This document shows positions 62,375-64,000 of a stretch of 64,000 bases of DNA, piece by piece (the stretch's first letter is position 1; each line of letters starts with the position of its first letter). Location: assembly GCF_030315745.1 (NCBI RefSeq), contig NZ_JASXSH010000018.1:1-64000 (forward strand), given 5' to 3'. Below the pieces are notes generated by a model that was not told where the DNA came from, made no database searches, and saw only the letters and a list, made by a program, of their open reading frames with translations. A program made the translations under genes and the position numbers. This DNA is from Gordonia heveisoli. Lineage in GTDB: Bacteria > Actinomycetota > Actinomycetes > Mycobacteriales > Mycobacteriaceae.

Positions 62375-63356
62375 CGAGCTGTACCTCCCGTTTGTTGCCC
62401 AGAATGCCTTGCGGGCGGAACACCATCAGCAGCGCGATCGCCAATCCCAGGATGACGAATCGGACCGCGCCGATCTGCTGATTGGTCATGTCGAAGAGTG
62501 GGTCGTCGCCGGTGGTCAGCTGACGCAACAGCACATCGGAGGCGGTGACGATGAACCAGAACAGCATGGCGCCGACCACCGGCCCGAAGACCGTTGCCGC
62601 ACCACCGAGGATGAGCGCCCCGTAGGCGAAGAAGGTTTGCGCGGTCGAGTAGAAGTCGGGGCTGATCGATTGCGTCTGAATGGCATTGAAGACGCCGGCG
62701 ACGCCGCCGATGCACCCGCCGAGGACCAGTGCCTGAAGTTTGAAGACGTATGCGTTCTTGCCGAGTGCACGGGCGGCGTCCTCATCCTCGCGCACCGCCT
62801 TGAGCACACGCCCCCACGGGCTGCGCACCAGCAGCCAGACCAACAGACAGAGCAGCGCCACCACCGACCAGCCGACGACCATCGCCCACAGGTCACCGCC
62901 CTGGAACTTCAGACCCAGCAGGGAATACTGCTTACCGTTCTCGAAGGGGTTCATCTCGAAGAACGGTGCGGCATATCCGTACAGACCCTTGGTGGAGTTG
63001 GTGAGTTCATCCGCCGACGTCGACCTGGTGAGCAGCCGCAGGATCTCGGCTGCGGCGATGGTCACGATCGCCAGATAGTCGGCGCGCAACCGCAGCGTTG
63101 GCAGACCGAGCAGCAGGGCCAGTGCGCCGGCCGCGGCGACGCCGAGAATGCCGCCGACCCACAGCGAACCGCCCCATTGGCCGGCGACGATCCCGACGCC
63201 GTACCCACCGAGCAGTGCGAACCCGATCTGACCGAAGTTCAGCAGTCCGGCATAGCCGAAGTGAATGTTGAGGCCGATGGCGAGCATCGCGTAGAAGATG
63301 GCCGACGGCCCGATCAGCTGGGCCAGCGAGATCTGAAGAACCGCAACGAGGTCCAT
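62364..63356 (-). CDS. livM: Branched-chain amino acid ABC transporter permease LivM
   Basis: A 330-residue permease with about nine helices. GYAGLLNFGQIGFALLGGYG is the conserved LivM/LivH motif, and VREDEDAARALGKN is the coupling-helix region that contacts the ATPase. The C-terminus (LAIALLMVFRPQGILGNKREV) is typical. One base separates it from livH. Confidence 0.93.
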   Translation of the reverse strand: MDLVAVLQISLAQLIGPSAIFYAMLAIGLNIHFGYAGLLNFGQIGFALLGGYGVGIVAGQWGGSLWVGGILGVAAAGALALLLGLPTLRLRADYLAIVTIAAAEILRLLTRSTSADELTNSTKGLYGYAAPFFEMNPFENGKQYSLLGLKFQGGDLWAMVVGWSVVALLCLLVWLLVRSPWGRVLKAVREDEDAARALGKNAYVFKLQALVLGGCIGGVAGVFNAIQTQSISPDFYSTAQTFFAYGALILGGAATVFGPVVGAMLFWFIVTASDVLLRQLTTGDDPLFDMTNQQIGAVRFVILGLAIALLMVFRPQGILGNKREVQLDAK

Positions 63357-63357
63357 A

Positions 63358-64000
63358 TCAGCCGATCCTCGCTTTCGTGCCGAGAATGCCCTGCGGGCGG
63401 ATGGTCAGGATGATGATCAGGATGAGCAGTCCGCTGACGTATTTGAGGTCGGGGGACACCCAGTAAGTCGACACCTGCACGACGAAACCGACGATCAGAC
63501 AACCGATCAGCGCGCCGTACACCGAACCCAGCCCGCCGAGGGTCACACCGGCGAACATCAGCAGCAGCAGCTTGAACCCCATTTCCCACTGCACCCGGCT
63601 GCCCAGTTCGGACAGCGCGAACAGCACACCGCCCAACGCGGCGAGGCCGCCGGCCAGCGCCCACACCACGAGGATGACCCGGTCGACGTTGATTCCCGAC
63701 GCCGCGGCGAGATCCCGATTGTCGGCGACCGCCCGCATCGCCTTGCCGATGCGGGTCTTCTGCATGAGGAGTGCGACACCCAGCAGCACCACGACGCTGA
63801 TGATGATGCAGGCCAGGTTGACCGGCGACATCGCGAAGGCGCCCGACCCGATCTCGGTCTGCACCAGATAGTCGTCGAAAGGTTCGGCGCGGTCGGAGAA
63901 GAAGATCAGATACAGATAGCGCAGCAACAGTGCCAGGCCGATCGAGACCACCAGCTGCGCAACGAGTCCCGATCTGCGTCGGCGCAGTGGCCGCCAGATC
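63358..64000 (-). CDS. livH: Branched-chain amino acid ABC transporter permease LivH, C-terminal part
   Basis: The frame is open through base 64000, so the N-terminal third is outside the window; the first visible residues are IWRPLRRRRSGLVAQLVVSIG. The coupling motif GKAMRAVADNRDLAAASGIN and the later GGLAALGGVLFALS and LLLLMFAGVTLGGLGSVYGALIG are LivH features, ending IRPQGILGTKARIG. It is the first visible gene of the livHMGF minus-strand operon. Confidence 0.92.
   Translation of the reverse strand, partial: IWRPLRRRRSGLVAQLVVSIGLALLLRYLYLIFFSDRAEPFDDYLVQTEIGSGAFAMSPVNLACIIISVVVLLGVALLMQKTRIGKAMRAVADNRDLAAASGINVDRVILVVWALAGGLAALGGVLFALSELGSRVQWEMGFKLLLLMFAGVTLGGLGSVYGALIGCLIVGFVVQVSTYWVSPDLKYVSGLLILIIILTIRPQGILGTKARIG

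Overview
The window looks like chromosomal DNA of a high-GC actinobacterium of the Mycobacteriales, most likely Gordonia or a close relative. The evidence is a GjpA-like porin, an EspC-type type VII secretion substrate, an sdh1-type succinate dehydrogenase operon, a mycothiol-dependent isomerase fold, an SOS-boxed 13E12-type (DUF222-HNH) element, and many promoters whose -10 hexamer lies 6-8 bases before the start codon (leaderless mRNAs). The genus assignment is inference.

Layout. 1-2764 (minus): a compact cassette of an EspC-like secretion substrate, a 763-residue helical protein and a lipoprotein cut by the window edge, visibly richer in A/T than what follows. 2977-7176: trpC-trpB-trpA and lgt. 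7413-15924: gltBD (glutamate synthase), pyk and an acyl-CoA thioesterase, each unit with its own promoter. 15945-18161: membrane proteins and a DUF6325/SHOCT pair. 18174-22985: a TetR-eutB-eutC operon divergent from an alpha/beta hydrolase across three evenly spaced operator repeats, then a metallo-beta-lactamase-fold protein and dodecin. 23169-30871: a YchJ-like protein, a TetR regulator with an MpaB/Lcp-like oxygenase, a 31-residue membrane peptide, several unknown proteins, an SDR and an HD-GYP-LuxR protein.

30879-32292 is an amino-acid permease split by one extra base. 32440-38988 is a catabolic operon resembling badI-badH-aliA plus two acyl-CoA dehydrogenases and a TetR, preceded by a sigma-A-type promoter with a palindromic operator; by family knowledge it would take cyclohexanecarboxylate through CoA activation and ring cleavage to pimeloyl-CoA. 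39004-47198 holds an aldo-keto reductase, a MDMPI-fold protein, two convergent large LuxR regulators and the porin.

47394-50298: flavodoxin-like protein, DUF1345 membrane protein (downstream of an orphan 13E12 5' end with a degenerate SOS box), a secreted lipase-like hydrolase and a LytM peptidase. 50496-54397: sdh1 operon with a CRP/GlxR-like site at its promoter. 54412-56132: hyi and garR/glxR of the glycerate pathway. 56230-58190: the DUF222-HNH element with its SOS box, a possible IS remnant and an unusual short-armed tRNA-Leu(CAA). 58333 to the end: an ANTAR response regulator (pdtaR-like) and a branched-chain amino acid ABC system, livK facing livFGMH across a strong bidirectional terminator; livH runs off the right edge.

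No CRISPR array, rRNA, complete insertion sequence or prophage was seen.
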